A stretch of DNA of 64,000 nucleotides, taken from positions 744,001 through 808,000 of the forward strand of contig LARU01000004.1 in NCBI GenBank assembly GCA_001274695.2. The letters are read 5' to 3'. The first letter of the stretch is position 1; every line of letters begins with the position of its first letter. Source of the stretch: Azoarcus sp. PA01 (GTDB lineage Bacteria > Pseudomonadota > Gammaproteobacteria > Burkholderiales > Rhodocyclaceae). A model generated the notes under the pieces. It saw nothing but the letters and a program-made list of their open reading frames with translations. It searched no databases and had not been told where the DNA came from. The translations under genes and the position numbers were made by a program. Below are positions 54,384-63,895 of the stretch, piece by piece.

Positions 54384-55094
54384 CTGGCAGGCCCGCAATA
54401 CTCCCGCGGTACGCGAGTCACCCTGTCTCCAACTGAAAAGCCCCCGCGCCTGCAGCGCGGCGAAACCGTCGTCCTGGTCCATGGGTTATGGATGCACGGG
54501 ATCGTCTTGCATTTTCTGCGGCGAGCGCTCATGCGCTGCGGTTTTCGGGTGGAAACCTTTTCCTATCCGTCAGTGCGTCGCGGCCTTGCCGCGAACACCG
54601 ATCGGCTCGCGCACTTCGTCGCCGGCCGGGACGCCGAAATCGTGCACCTCGTCGGGCATAGCCTGGGAGGATTGCTGATATTGAACCTGCTGGCGCAGCC
54701 GGACCTGCCGCGCAGCGGCCGGGTCGTGCTGATGGGAACACCATGTCGCGGATCGCATTGCGCCACGATGCTGGCAGGGATTCCCGGATGCGCCCGGATC
54801 GTCGGGCACTCGATGCGGGACTGGCGGGGAATCCCACTGCCGCTCGCCGCGCACGTCGAAATCGGCGTCATCGCCGGTGATCGCGGCGTCGGCACGGGGC
54901 CGCTGCTGTTCGGCCTGCCGAAACCCAATGATGGCATCATCGCCGTCGCCGAGACGCAGCTCGCCGGGGCGACCGACTCGCTCACACTGCACGTCGCCCA
55001 TTCCGAAATGCTGTTCTCGAAAGCGTGCGCGCGTCAGGTCGCAGCTTTCCTCGCGACAGGACACTTCCTGCACGACGGCGACGAGCTGCCGTAG
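54384..55094 (+). CDS. Alpha/beta-hydrolase (lipase/esterase-like), start uncertain
   Basis: About 235 residues counted from a CTG at 54384, since the frame is open from just after the upstream TGA. The oxyanion strand VVLVHGLWMHG lies before the first ATG (54492), so that ATG would remove an essential part of the fold. The nucleophile elbow is HSLGGL (Ser) at about 54655-54672, and a later His in HVAHSEML may complete the triad with an acid. No ATG, GTG or TTG occurs in frame between 54384 and 54492; only CTG codons (54384, 54423, 54450) are candidates. Without expression data the true start, or fusion to the upstream ORF, remains open. It converges with the M42 peptidase gene. Confidence 0.7.
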   Translation: MAGPQYSRGTRVTLSPTEKPPRLQRGETVVLVHGLWMHGIVLHFLRRALMRCGFRVETFSYPSVRRGLAANTDRLAHFVAGRDAEIVHLVGHSLGGLLILNLLAQPDLPRSGRVVLMGTPCRGSHCATMLAGIPGCARIVGHSMRDWRGIPLPLAAHVEIGVIAGDRGVGTGPLLFGLPKPNDGIIAVAETQLAGATDSLTLHVAHSEMLFSKACARQVAAFLATGHFLHDGDELP

Positions 55095-55104
55095 CAGCGG
55101 CGAA

Positions 55105-56376
55105 TCAGGTCTTCGGATCGCCTTCGGGTTCGCATTGCAGCGGGTCGCCATCCTGTGCCTCGCCGCCGTTGTCCGCCGCGGCGTCCTGCCGGCCGCCCTC
55201 GAGGAATTCGCCCGGCACCGGCAGCGGCGTCGACGGCACGACCATGTCTTCGGGCCGCAGCTGCTCGGTGAAGCCCGCGAGCGAACTCATCGTGCACCGG
55301 TCGCGCCGCGTCACCGGTTCGCTGGTCATGTAGGCGACGACGAGCCGCGTCAGCGCGACCAGCGCGTCGCGGTGCGTGCGTTCCTGCGCGTGCGACGCGT
55401 CGCCGCCGAAGCCGATCAGCGCCGTGCGAATGTCGTTGCCCGCCTCGACCGCCGCGGCCGAATCCGAGCGGTAGAAGCGGAACACGTCGCGCCGGTGGGG
55501 AATGCCGTGTTCGCGCGCGAGCGCGATCAGCTTGTGCGTGAGGTGGTAGTCGAACGGCCCCGACATGTCCTGCACGCAGATCGTCGCGGCATGCTCGGAC
55601 GTGTTCTGGCCCGGCGCGGCGATCGAGATGTCGAGACTGACCATCTCCGCGATCTCGCCGTGCAGCGCCGCGGACGCGCCCGAGCCGACTTCCTCGGTGA
55701 TTGTGAACAACGGATGGACGTCGACCGCAAGCGGCAGGCGGTGGTCGCCGACCGCCTTGCAGGCGGCGAGCAGCGCCGCAACCGCGGCCTTGTCGTCGAG
55801 ATAGCGCGAGTTGATGTAGCCGCCGGGCAGGACTTCGGTCTGCGGATCGAACGCGATCCAGTCACCGACGTGCAGGCCGGCCTGTTCGAGTTCCAGCGCC
55901 GTCGTTGCCGGCACGTCGACCCGCACTTCGACGTGGTCCCAGCCGACCGGCTGGCTGTCGATCTCGCTGCCGAAGGCGTGCCCCGAAGTTTTCAGCGGCA
56001 GGCAGGTGCCGCGCAGCTGGCAGTGGTCGGTGAACACCGTCAGGCGCGAACCTTCGGCAAATCGCGCCGACCAGTGGCCGATCGGCGCGATCGCCAGCCG
56101 TCCGTTCGGCTTGATCTCCCGGACCATCGCGCCCAGCGTGTCGAGGTGCGTGACGACCGCGCGCGCCGGCTGCGCCTCGCGACCGCGCAGCGTCGCGCGG
56201 ATTGCGCCGCGCCGCGTGAGCTCGTATTCGATCCCGAGCGCCTCGAGCCGGGCGGCGGTATAGCGCACAACCGCATCGGTCAGCCCGACCGGGCTCGGGA
56301 TCGCGAGGAGCTGCAGCATCGTCTCCTCGAGGTAGTCGTAATCGATCTCCGGCAATGCGTTGGCGAGCGGAATCAT
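55105..56376 (-). CDS. M42-family peptidase of the NAGGN osmoprotectant operon
   Basis: 423 residues from the second of two adjacent ATGs (56376; AGGAGG is better spaced for it than for 56379). Metal-binding pattern of M42 aminopeptidases: THLDTLGA with His/Asp, LDDKAA with Asp, and ITEEVGSGA with the Glu pair. In bacteria making N-acetylglutaminylglutamine amide (NAGGN), a peptidase of this kind is part of the conserved gene set, perhaps degrading the dipeptide. It follows ngg by 18 bp on the same strand. Confidence 0.88.
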   Translation of the reverse strand: MIPLANALPEIDYDYLEETMLQLLAIPSPVGLTDAVVRYTAARLEALGIEYELTRRGAIRATLRGREAQPARAVVTHLDTLGAMVREIKPNGRLAIAPIGHWSARFAEGSRLTVFTDHCQLRGTCLPLKTSGHAFGSEIDSQPVGWDHVEVRVDVPATTALELEQAGLHVGDWIAFDPQTEVLPGGYINSRYLDDKAAVAALLAACKAVGDHRLPLAVDVHPLFTITEEVGSGASAALHGEIAEMVSLDISIAAPGQNTSEHAATICVQDMSGPFDYHLTHKLIALAREHGIPHRRDVFRFYRSDSAAAVEAGNDIRTALIGFGGDASHAQERTHRDALVALTRLVVAYMTSEPVTRRDRCTMSSLAGFTEQLRPEDMVVPSTPLPVPGEFLEGGRQDAAADNGGEAQDGDPLQCEPEGDPKT

Positions 56377-56394
56377 CATTCCTCCTTTCGTGGT

Positions 56395-58125
56395 TCAGGC
56401 GGCCCGGGTGCGCGGGAACAGCAGGTCGATGAAGCGCTCCGCGGTCGGCTGCGGCTCGTGGTTGGCCAGGCCCGGGCGCTCGTTCGCCTCGATGATCACG
56501 TAGTCGCCGCGATCGACCGCCGGCACCAGGAAATCCAGCCCCGTGACCGGGATGTCGAGCGCCCGCGCCGCCGCTTCGGCCGCGTCGCGCAGCGCCGGAT
56601 GAAGCTCGCCCGTGACATCGTGGATCGTTCCGCCGGTGTGAAGGTTCGCGGTATTTCGCACTCTGAGCTGCACGTCGTGGTCGAGCACGTCCTCGAGGCC
56701 GTGTCCCTGCATGCGCAGGCAGCGCACGGTCTCCTCGTCGACGGGGATGCTCGACTCGCCGCCGGTCGCAGCCTGGCGGCGCCGGCTTTGCTTCTCGATG
56801 AGCTCCAGCACCGTCGAACGCCCGTCCCCGACGACGACCGGCGGACGGCGCACCGCCGCGGCGACGACGCGAAAGTCGATGACGACGATGCGCAAGTCCT
56901 CGCCTTCACAATACTGCTCGAGAATCACGCGGTCGCAAAAGTGATGCGCGCGCTCGATCGCGGCCGCGACCTCGTCCGGCGAACGCAGATCCACGCTGAT
57001 GCCTTTGCCCTGTTCGCCTTCGACGGGCTTGACGACGACCGCACGGTGCTCGGCGAGGAAGCGCGCGTTCGCTTCGGCATCCGTCGCGTCCGCCTGCGCC
57101 GGAACCCGCAGCCCCGCGTCGCGCAGCAGCTTCAGCGTCACCCGTTTGTCCTGGCAGCGGCTCATCGCGATCGCGCTGGTCAGCTCCGACAGCGACTCGC
57201 GGCAGACGATGCTGCGCCCGCCGAGCGTGAGGCGGAAATAGCCGTTTTCCGCGTCGAGCACTTCGACGAGGATGCCGCGCCGGCGCGCCTCGGTCACGAT
57301 CAGGCGGGCGTAGGGATTGAGGTCCTGCGCGCCGTTTTCCGGGCCGGTGAACAGCGGTTCGTTGATCGCGTTGCGCCGCTTCACCGCGAATGCCGGGATG
57401 CGCTGGAACCCGAGCTTTTCGTACAGCGCGATCGCCTGGCTGTTGTCATGCATCACCGACACGTCGAGGCTTATCCGTCCGCGCGCCTGGTAATGTTCGG
57501 CGAGGTAGCGCACAAGCGACTCGCCGACGCCGGGATGGGCGGCTTGCGGGGCGACGGCGAGCGCCCACAGGCTCGCGCCGTGTTGCGCGTCGGCGAACGC
57601 TTCGACATGGTCCAGTCCCATCGCGACGCCGATGATCTCGCCGCTCGTGCGGTCTTCGGCCATCGCGTAAGTGATCGCCCGGCTCGCGCGCTCACGCCAC
57701 ACGCGCTGCGTATCGACCGGCACCATGCCGCGGCTGCGGTACAGCACGTTGATCGCGGCGACGTCGGCGCGCGTGCGCAGGCGTCGCAACGTGAACCCCC
57801 GCCTCGTCTGGCGGGCGCTGCGGTAACCGCCGAGCGACAGGCGAAACGCTTCGGAGGGATCGACGAAGAGCTGCTGCGGCGCGGCCGCGACCACGACGTG
57901 CGGCTTCTCGACGTAGAACGCGATGTCGCGCTGCCCGGGTCGCTCCTGCAGCAGTTCCGTCGCGAGCAGCGCCGGGTCGCGCCACGTCTGGCCGGGCAGC
58001 AGTCGCCCCCAGCCACACTCGATCACGACGTTGTCGGGCATCGCCTGGGCCTCGGGCTGACCGACGGGCAGGTGCAGCGGCTGGTTTCCGGTTCGCAGTG
58101 ACCGGACAAGCTGTTTGCGGATCAT
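56395..58125 (-). CDS. ngg: N-acetylglutaminylglutamine synthetase
   Basis: 576 residues: an N-terminal GNAT acetyltransferase part (about 90-260; LGFQRIPAF) and a C-terminal ATP-grasp part (about 300-575; VVVKPVEGEQGKGISV, GLDFLVP, VIIEANERPGL). This acetyl-transfer plus ligase fusion matches the Ngg enzyme of NAGGN synthesis, which acetylates glutamine and joins the second glutamine. The ATG at 58125 overlaps the asnO stop as ATGA; the longer frame upstream is unlikely. The gene pair defines the osmolyte pathway. Confidence 0.9.
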   Translation of the reverse strand: MIRKQLVRSLRTGNQPLHLPVGQPEAQAMPDNVVIECGWGRLLPGQTWRDPALLATELLQERPGQRDIAFYVEKPHVVVAAAPQQLFVDPSEAFRLSLGGYRSARQTRRGFTLRRLRTRADVAAINVLYRSRGMVPVDTQRVWRERASRAITYAMAEDRTSGEIIGVAMGLDHVEAFADAQHGASLWALAVAPQAAHPGVGESLVRYLAEHYQARGRISLDVSVMHDNSQAIALYEKLGFQRIPAFAVKRRNAINEPLFTGPENGAQDLNPYARLIVTEARRRGILVEVLDAENGYFRLTLGGRSIVCRESLSELTSAIAMSRCQDKRVTLKLLRDAGLRVPAQADATDAEANARFLAEHRAVVVKPVEGEQGKGISVDLRSPDEVAAAIERAHHFCDRVILEQYCEGEDLRIVVIDFRVVAAAVRRPPVVVGDGRSTVLELIEKQSRRRQAATGGESSIPVDEETVRCLRMQGHGLEDVLDHDVQLRVRNTANLHTGGTIHDVTGELHPALRDAAEAAARALDIPVTGLDFLVPAVDRGDYVIIEANERPGLANHEPQPTAERFIDLLFPRTRAA

Positions 58126-59906
58126 CGCGTGCCCTCGGTCACGTGGGTCTGCAGCCACCATTCGAGCAACCCGAGCTGCCACAGTTTGGAGCCGCGCAGC
58201 GGGGTGATGTGCGCGCCCGGATCGGCGAGCAGCATGTCGACATATTCCCGGCGGAACAGGCCGCGCTCCCGCGCCGCACGGTTCGTCAATGCGTCGCGCA
58301 CCCGCTCGAGCACCTGGCCTTGCAGGTATTTCAAGCCCGGCACCGGAAAATACCCTTTCGGCCGGTCGATGACCGCGGAGGGGATGACCTGGCGTGCGGC
58401 CTCCTTGAGCACGCCCTTGCCGCCGTGCGCGAGCTTGTGCCGCGCGGGAATGCGCGCCGCCAGCTCGACGAGTTCATGGTCGAGGAAAGGCACGCGGGCT
58501 TCCAGACCGAACGCCATCGTCATGTTATCGACGCGTTTCACCGGATCGTCGACGAGCATCACGGTGGTGTCGAGACGCAGCGCCTTGTCGACCGGGTCGA
58601 TCGCGCCGGGCAGGTCGAAGTGGGCGGCGACGAACGCAGCGCTGCAATCGTCGGCGCGATGCGCCGCGGCAACGGTGCGGCAATACTCGTCGTGGTCGCG
58701 GTCACGAAATGCCGCCAGGTAATCGGTGACCGGGTCGCCGCTGCCGGCGAGCTTCGGGTACCAGTGGTAGCCGCCGAACACTTCGTCCGCCCCCTGCCCG
58801 CTCTGCACGACTTTCGAATGACGGGACACCGCTTCCGACAGCAGGAAAAAGCCGATGCAGTCATGACTCACCATCGGCTCGCTCATCGCCGCGACCGCTT
58901 CCGGCAACCGCGCGAGCAGTTGCGCCTCGGGCACGAAGATGCGCTCGTGGATCGTGCCGAAACGCTCGGCGACGATGTCGGCATATTCGAACTCGTTGCC
59001 CTTTTCCCCGCCGACGTCCTCGAAGCCGACGTTGTAAGTTCGCAGATCCTGCACGCCGGCCTGCGCCATCAACCCGACGATCAGGCTCGAGTCGACGCCG
59101 CCCGACAGCAGCGCGCCGACCGGTACGTCCGCAACCAGGCGCCGCCCGACCGCACTTCGCAAGCCATCAAGCAGAATTTCCGTCCATTCCTCGAAGCTGC
59201 GCGCCGCGTCACCCGGGTCGTGCGAGTAGGCCAACGACCAGTAGCTGTGTTCGCTGCGGCGCCCGTCCGGATCGATCGTCATCAGCGTCGCGGGCGGCAG
59301 CTTGCGCACGCCGGCGAGAATCGTGTGCGGCGCCGGCACGACCGCATGGAACGAAAGGTAGTGGTTCAACGCCACCGCATCGACCGTGGTGTCGACGCCG
59401 CCGGCGGCAACGAGCGCCGGCAGGCTCGACGCGAAGCGCAGCAGGCCGGGCTGTTCGTTGTAATACAGCGGCTTGATGCCGAGCCGGTCGCGACCGAGCA
59501 CGACGCGGCCGCTGTCGCGCTCCCAGATCGCGAATGCGAACATGCCGTTGAGCCGTTGCACGAAATCCTGCCCCCACGCGTGGTAGGCCTTCAGCAGGAC
59601 TTCCGTGTCGCCGGTCGAGTAGAAGCGGTAACCCAGAACTTCGAGCTCGCGGCGCAGCGCGCCGTGGTTATAGATCGCTCCATTGAAGACGATCCCCAGA
59701 CCGAGAGCCGGGTCGAACATCGGCTGCTGCGCCGATTCGGACAGGTCGATGATCTTCAGCCGGCGGTGGCCAAAACCGAGCGCGCCCTGGACGAACACGC
59801 CGCCGCTGTCGGGACCGCGCACGCGCTGTCGCCCATTCATCCGCTCGAGTGCCGCCACGTCGGGCGACTGTCCATCGAATCTGATTTCACCTGCGATACC
59901 GCACAT
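58122..59906 (-). CDS. asnO: N-acetylglutaminylglutamine amidotransferase
   Basis: 594 residues, asparagine-synthetase type: Cys2 starts the mature class II glutaminase (MCGIAGEI), and the synthetase P-loop is SGGVDSSL. The final step amidates the acetylated dipeptide. The ATG at 59906 has a strong AGGAGG upstream, and the frame before it is poor. Known NAGGN amidotransferases are close to 590 residues. It is first in the operon. Confidence 0.92.
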   Translation of the reverse strand: MCGIAGEIRFDGQSPDVAALERMNGRQRVRGPDSGGVFVQGALGFGHRRLKIIDLSESAQQPMFDPALGLGIVFNGAIYNHGALRRELEVLGYRFYSTGDTEVLLKAYHAWGQDFVQRLNGMFAFAIWERDSGRVVLGRDRLGIKPLYYNEQPGLLRFASSLPALVAAGGVDTTVDAVALNHYLSFHAVVPAPHTILAGVRKLPPATLMTIDPDGRRSEHSYWSLAYSHDPGDAARSFEEWTEILLDGLRSAVGRRLVADVPVGALLSGGVDSSLIVGLMAQAGVQDLRTYNVGFEDVGGEKGNEFEYADIVAERFGTIHERIFVPEAQLLARLPEAVAAMSEPMVSHDCIGFFLLSEAVSRHSKVVQSGQGADEVFGGYHWYPKLAGSGDPVTDYLAAFRDRDHDEYCRTVAAAHRADDCSAAFVAAHFDLPGAIDPVDKALRLDTTVMLVDDPVKRVDNMTMAFGLEARVPFLDHELVELAARIPARHKLAHGGKGVLKEAARQVIPSAVIDRPKGYFPVPGLKYLQGQVLERVRDALTNRAARERGLFRREYVDMLLADPGAHITPLRGSKLWQLGLLEWWLQTHVTEGTR

Positions 59907-60256
59907 GTCTTGCCCCTCCTTTGTCCGCGTGGATCGGCTCTCACCGTCCCGATGCCGGAAGGCACCCATCGGAGGCACAGCACCGGGTCACGCAGTCCAT
60001 TCAGTCCCGGTCTTCGCAACACACGGCCGAAACCTCGTGTCGGGAAGCACGGATCGCAATCTCCGCCATCGCACCGGAGCTCGATTGTGACAAAGCGCCG
60101 GAGCGGACGTTGCCCGCGCTCCAGCGCGCCAACGGCACAAAAATGGAAACCATTATAGCAAATTGCTTTTGCACAAATATTTTATGCGACCGCGATCAAT
60201 GCAGGGCTTGCAGGTTTTCGGCCCGCAGCGCGGCGGCGCCTGGCGCGAGACGGAAG
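59907..60256. other. Gap upstream of asnO with candidate promoter
   Basis: 350 bp without a gene. On the minus strand a perfect -10 TATAAT (60157-60152) lies in an AT-rich island at 60145-60190; the -35 is not clear. If used, the asnO leader is about 240 nt, long enough for regulation by salt-responsive factors, but no such element is recognisable. Confidence 0.5.
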
Positions 60257-60433
60257 TCAGGACGAAGGCCGGCGGGTCGCCTGCAGGCTGACGATTACGT
60301 TCGATCCGATCGGCACGGCGACGATCGTCAACGATGCGGCGACCGGGACGTGATACCAGGGGGAGATGAGCATGTTCACGCCGATGAAAGTCAGCACCAT
60401 CGACGGTTCGCCGACCGTGATGTCGTTGCTCAT
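60257..60433 (-). pseudogene. TerC-family C-terminal remnant
   Basis: A 58-residue ORF: VLTFIGVNMLISPWYHVPVA followed by a hydrophobic segment ending near Ser/Arg-rich residues. The segment looks like the last membrane helices of TerC/Alx-type proteins, where F-x-G-x-K-M-L and W-Y-x-I-P occur. The rest of the gene (normally about 300 residues) is absent upstream: the VOC gene begins within 90 bp. It has no good ribosome site. I read it as a degraded leftover. Confidence 0.55.
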
Positions 60434-60524
60434 TGAATGGTCGCGGCAAAGCCGCGAAGCGAGCGCCGGCTATGGAAGATGCGCGGCCCCGGCGCCGCAC
60501 ATTGCTCCGCGCCTCACCGATGCC

Positions 60525-60941
60525 TCACTGGTTCTGCTCGCAGTTGATCATCCACGGCACGCCGAAGCGATCGACGCACATGCCGAAGCGCGCTGCCCAG
60601 AACGTCTGCGCCAGCCGCATCTGCACCGTACCGCCTTCGGCCAGCGTCGTGAAGATGCGTTCGGCTTCAGCGACGGAATCGACGTTCAGCGACACCGCGC
60701 AGCCGTGGATGCCTTCGTACGGGTGCTCGGGAGTCGTGTCCGAGCCCATCAGCACCTGGTCGCCGACCGCCAGGCGTGCATGCATGATCCGATCCCGCTG
60801 CTCCGGCGTCAGCACCTCGTCGCACTGGGGCGCTTCGCCGAAGCGGGCCAGCGCCGTGACGGTGCCGCCAAGGCAGTCGGCATAGAAGCGGAAAGCGGCC
60901 TCGCACTGGCCATCGAACGTCAGATAGGGGTTGAGTAGCAT
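60525..60941 (-). CDS. VOC/PhnB-like glyoxalase-fold protein
   Basis: 138 residues with the PhnB-type N-terminus NPYLTFDGQCEAAFRFYADCLGG and the ending FGMCVDRFGVPWMINCE, the signature of the VOC family's 3-demethylubiquinone-9-like group. Such proteins bind a metal, but substrates of this group are unknown. ATG at 60941 with AGGAG upstream. It lies downstream of the acnB terminator and is probably its own unit. Confidence 0.85.
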   Translation of the reverse strand: MLLNPYLTFDGQCEAAFRFYADCLGGTVTALARFGEAPQCDEVLTPEQRDRIMHARLAVGDQVLMGSDTTPEHPYEGIHGCAVSLNVDSVAEAERIFTTLAEGGTVQMRLAQTFWAARFGMCVDRFGVPWMINCEQNQ

Positions 60942-61104
60942 CACATGCTCCTTTGACAAGTCGGAGTTTCACTGTCGGGGGCGGACTCGGCGCCGGATAC
61001 TTCCGTCGCCTGGTTTTCATCGTAGTACACCAGCGGCGCCACGCATTCGAGCGCACCGGCCGCTCCGGCGGAAACGGGCGTGCACGGTGCATCAGACCAA
61101 ACAG

Positions 61105-61139
61105 AACGCCCCTGCCCGGTTTCCCGGACAGGGGCGTTT
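61105..61139. terminator. Bidirectional terminator after acnB
   Basis: AACGCCCCTG-CCCGG-TTTC-CCGGA-CAGGGGCGTTT: perfect stem, with T-rich ends on both strands, about 46 bp after the acnB stop. Confidence 0.8.
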
Positions 61140-61185
61140 GGTGAAGCGACCGGTTAACCGAACCCGAGCGGCCCGGCTTCCGGCC

Positions 61186-63807
61186 TCAGACCGTGACGGT
61201 GTCGGCCACGCTCTTGAACTCCTCGATCTGATCGAAGTTCATGTAGCGGTAGATGTCCTTCGCCTTCGCGTTGACCACTTCCACCTGCGACATGTACTCC
61301 GCGACCGTCGGGATCTTGCCCATCAGCGCGCACACTGCGGCGAGTTCCGCCGAGCCCAGATAGACGCGCGTGTCGATGCCCAGGCGGTTCGGGAAGTTGC
61401 GCGTCGAGGTCGACATCGCGGTGCTGCCCTTGCGGATCTGCGCCTGGTTGCCCATGCACAGCGAGCAGCCCGGCATCTCCATGCGCGCGCCGGACTTGCC
61501 GAGCACGCCGTAGTAGCCTTCCTCGTTGAGGATCATCGCGTCCATCTTCGTCGGCGGCGCGATCCACAGGCGGGTCGGGATGTCGCTCTTGCCGTCGAGC
61601 ACCTTGCCGGCGGCGCGGAAGTGGCCGATGTTGGTCATGCACGAGCCGATGAACACTTCGTCGATCTTGTCGCCGGCGACTTCGGAGAGCAGCTTGACGT
61701 CGTCCGGGTCGTTCGGGCACGCGACGATCGGCTCAGTGACGTCGGCCAGATCGATCTCGATCACCGCCGCGTACTCGGCGTCGGCGTCGGCTTTCAGCAG
61801 CTTCGGATCGGCGATCCACGCTTCCATCGCCTTGATGCGGCGGCCCAGCGTGCGCGCATCCTGATAGCCGTTGGCGATCATCCACTTCATCAGCGTGATG
61901 TTCGAGCGCATGTACTCGATGATCGGCTCTTTATCCAGGTGCACCGAGCACGCGGCGGCCGAACGTTCGGCAGCGGCATCCGACAGTTCGAACGCCTGTT
62001 CGACCTTCAGCTCGGGCAGGCCTTCGATTTCCAGCACGCGGCCGGAGAAGATGTTCTTCTTGCCTTTCTTCTCGACGGTCAAGAGGCCCTGCTTGATCGC
62101 GTAGTACGGGATGGCGTTGACCAGGTCGCGGAGCGTGACGCCCGGCTGCAGCTTGCCCTTGAAGCGCACCAGCACCGATTCCGGCATGTCGAGCGGCATC
62201 ACGCCGGTCGCGGCGGCAAACGCCACGAGGCCCGAGCCGGCCGGGAAGGAGATGCCGATCGGGAAGCGGGTGTGCGAGTCGCCGCCGGTGCCGACCGTGT
62301 CGGGCAGCAGCAGGCGGTTCAGCCACGAGTGGATCACGCCGTCGCCCGGACGGAGTGCCACGCCGCCGCGCGTCGAGATGAAGCTCGGCAGCTCGCGATG
62401 CATCTTGACGTCGACGAGCTTCGGATACGCCGCGGTGTGGCAGAACGACTGCATCACCAGGTCGGCGGAGAAGCCGAGGCAGGCGAGGTCCTTCAGCTCG
62501 TCGCGCGTCATCGGGCCGGTGGTGTCCTGGCTGCCGACGGTGGTCATCTTCGGTTCGCAGTAGGTGCCCGGGCGGATGCCCTGCTGATTGCCGTCAATGA
62601 GCGGCAGACCGCAGGCGCGGCCGACCATTTTCTGCGCGAGCGAGAAGCCCTTGCCGGAATCGGCCGGAGCCTGCGGCAGGCGGAACAGCGTCGAGGGCGG
62701 CAGGCCCAGCGCTTCGCGCGCCTTGGCGGTCAGGCCGCGGCCGATGATCAGCGGAATGCGGCCGCCGGCGCGCACTTCGTCGAGGATCACGAGGGTCTTG
62801 AGTTGCGATTCGGACACCACGGCGCCGTTCTTCAGCGCGGTGACCTTGCCGCTGGCGGCGTCGACTTTCAGTTCGATCTCGTCGCCCATGTCGAGCTGGC
62901 CGCAGTCGAGCTCGATCGGCAGCGCGCCGGCGTCTTCCATCGTGTTGAAGAAGATCGGAGCGATCTTGGAGCCGAGGCACACGCCGCCGAAACGCTTGTT
63001 CGGCACGAACGGGATGTCCTCACCGGTGAACCACAGCACCGAGTTGGTTGCCGACTTGCGCGAGGAACCGGTGCCGACCACGTCGCCGACGTAGGCGACC
63101 AGGTTGCCTTTCGCGCGCAGCTCTTCGAGGAACTTCACCGGGCCGCGCACGCCCGATTCTTCCGGCGTGATGCCCGGACGCGGGTTCTTCAGCATCGCCA
63201 GCGCGTGCAGCGGGATGTCGGGGCGCGACCAGGCGTCCGGCGCGGGCGACAGGTCGTCGGTGTTGGTTTCGCCGGTGACCTTGAACACGGTCAGCTTCTG
63301 CGACGCCGGCACTTCCGGACGGCTCGTGAACCACTCGGCGTCGGCCCACGACTGCAGCACGGCACGGGCGTTGGCATTGCCCTTTTCGGCCAGTTCCTTG
63401 ACGTCGTGGAAGTAGTCGAACATCAGCAGCGTCTTCTTCAACCCTTCGGCGGCGACCGCGCCGATTTCGGCCTCATTTTCCGAGTTCGCGAGCACGTCGA
63501 TCAGCGGCTTGATGTTGAAGCCGCCGAGCATCCTGCCGAGCAGTTCGGTCGCCTTCGTGCGGGACACCAGCGCACAGGTCTCCTCACCCTTCGCCACTTT
63601 GGCGAGGAATTCCGCCTTGATCTTCGCGGCATTGTCGACGCCCGCCGGCACGCGGTAGGTCAGGAGCTCGACGAGGAACTCTTCCTCGCCCTTCGGGGGA
63701 TTCTTCAGCAACGCGACCAGTTCCTCGGTCTGCTGCTTCGACAGCGGCAGCGGCGGGATTCCGAGGGCGGCACGTTCGGCGACATGGGCACGGTAGGCTT
63801 CAAGCAC
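61186..63807 (-). CDS. acnB: Aconitate hydratase B
   Basis: 873 residues, the usual AcnB length. It has the AcnB-specific N-terminal HEAT-like region, the swivelling domain, and cluster ligands in [12 protein letters not shown] and [13 protein letters not shown]. It interconverts citrate and isocitrate in the TCA cycle, needed to burn acetyl-CoA from aromatics. The start is a GTG at 63807, with GGAAGGA upstream. The promoter region 63808-64000 has a -10 TATAAT and a small palindrome. Confidence 0.95.
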   Translation of the reverse strand: MLEAYRAHVAERAALGIPPLPLSKQQTEELVALLKNPPKGEEEFLVELLTYRVPAGVDNAAKIKAEFLAKVAKGEETCALVSRTKATELLGRMLGGFNIKPLIDVLANSENEAEIGAVAAEGLKKTLLMFDYFHDVKELAEKGNANARAVLQSWADAEWFTSRPEVPASQKLTVFKVTGETNTDDLSPAPDAWSRPDIPLHALAMLKNPRPGITPEESGVRGPVKFLEELRAKGNLVAYVGDVVGTGSSRKSATNSVLWFTGEDIPFVPNKRFGGVCLGSKIAPIFFNTMEDAGALPIELDCGQLDMGDEIELKVDAASGKVTALKNGAVVSESQLKTLVILDEVRAGGRIPLIIGRGLTAKAREALGLPPSTLFRLPQAPADSGKGFSLAQKMVGRACGLPLIDGNQQGIRPGTYCEPKMTTVGSQDTTGPMTRDELKDLACLGFSADLVMQSFCHTAAYPKLVDVKMHRELPSFISTRGGVALRPGDGVIHSWLNRLLLPDTVGTGGDSHTRFPIGISFPAGSGLVAFAAATGVMPLDMPESVLVRFKGKLQPGVTLRDLVNAIPYYAIKQGLLTVEKKGKKNIFSGRVLEIEGLPELKVEQAFELSDAAAERSAAACSVHLDKEPIIEYMRSNITLMKWMIANGYQDARTLGRRIKAMEAWIADPKLLKADADAEYAAVIEIDLADVTEPIVACPNDPDDVKLLSEVAGDKIDEVFIGSCMTNIGHFRAAGKVLDGKSDIPTRLWIAPPTKMDAMILNEEGYYGVLGKSGARMEMPGCSLCMGNQAQIRKGSTAMSTSTRNFPNRLGIDTRVYLGSAELAAVCALMGKIPTVAEYMSQVEVVNAKAKDIYRYMNFDQIEEFKSVADTVTV

Positions 63808-63874
63808 GGGCGATTCCTTCCAATATCGTGGCGGTGGCAGGGCGTCCGGGTGCGTACCCGAACGAGACTCTGTG

Positions 63875-63895
63875 ATTATATGTCTTTTATAAGAC
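63875..63895 (-). promoter_or_regulatory. acnB promoter and palindromic site
   Basis: -10 TATAAT on the minus strand (63880-63875), 68 bp before the start codon. Just upstream is GTCTTTTATAAGAC (63882-63895), a palindrome with arms GTCTT/AAGAC. It would be covered by RNA polymerase, so it suits a repressor, for example a GntR-type TCA regulator, though the family is a guess. Confidence 0.6.

Noticed and set aside
54492..55094. Hydrolase starting at the first ATG
   Set aside because: That start cuts the oxyanion-hole strand off the fold, so I give the longer frame with an uncertain start.
54877..58101. 1074-residue plus-strand ORF
   Set aside because: It runs opposite to the M42 peptidase and Ngg genes, which have catalytic motifs in frame; the composition is Arg/Asp-rich shadow sequence.
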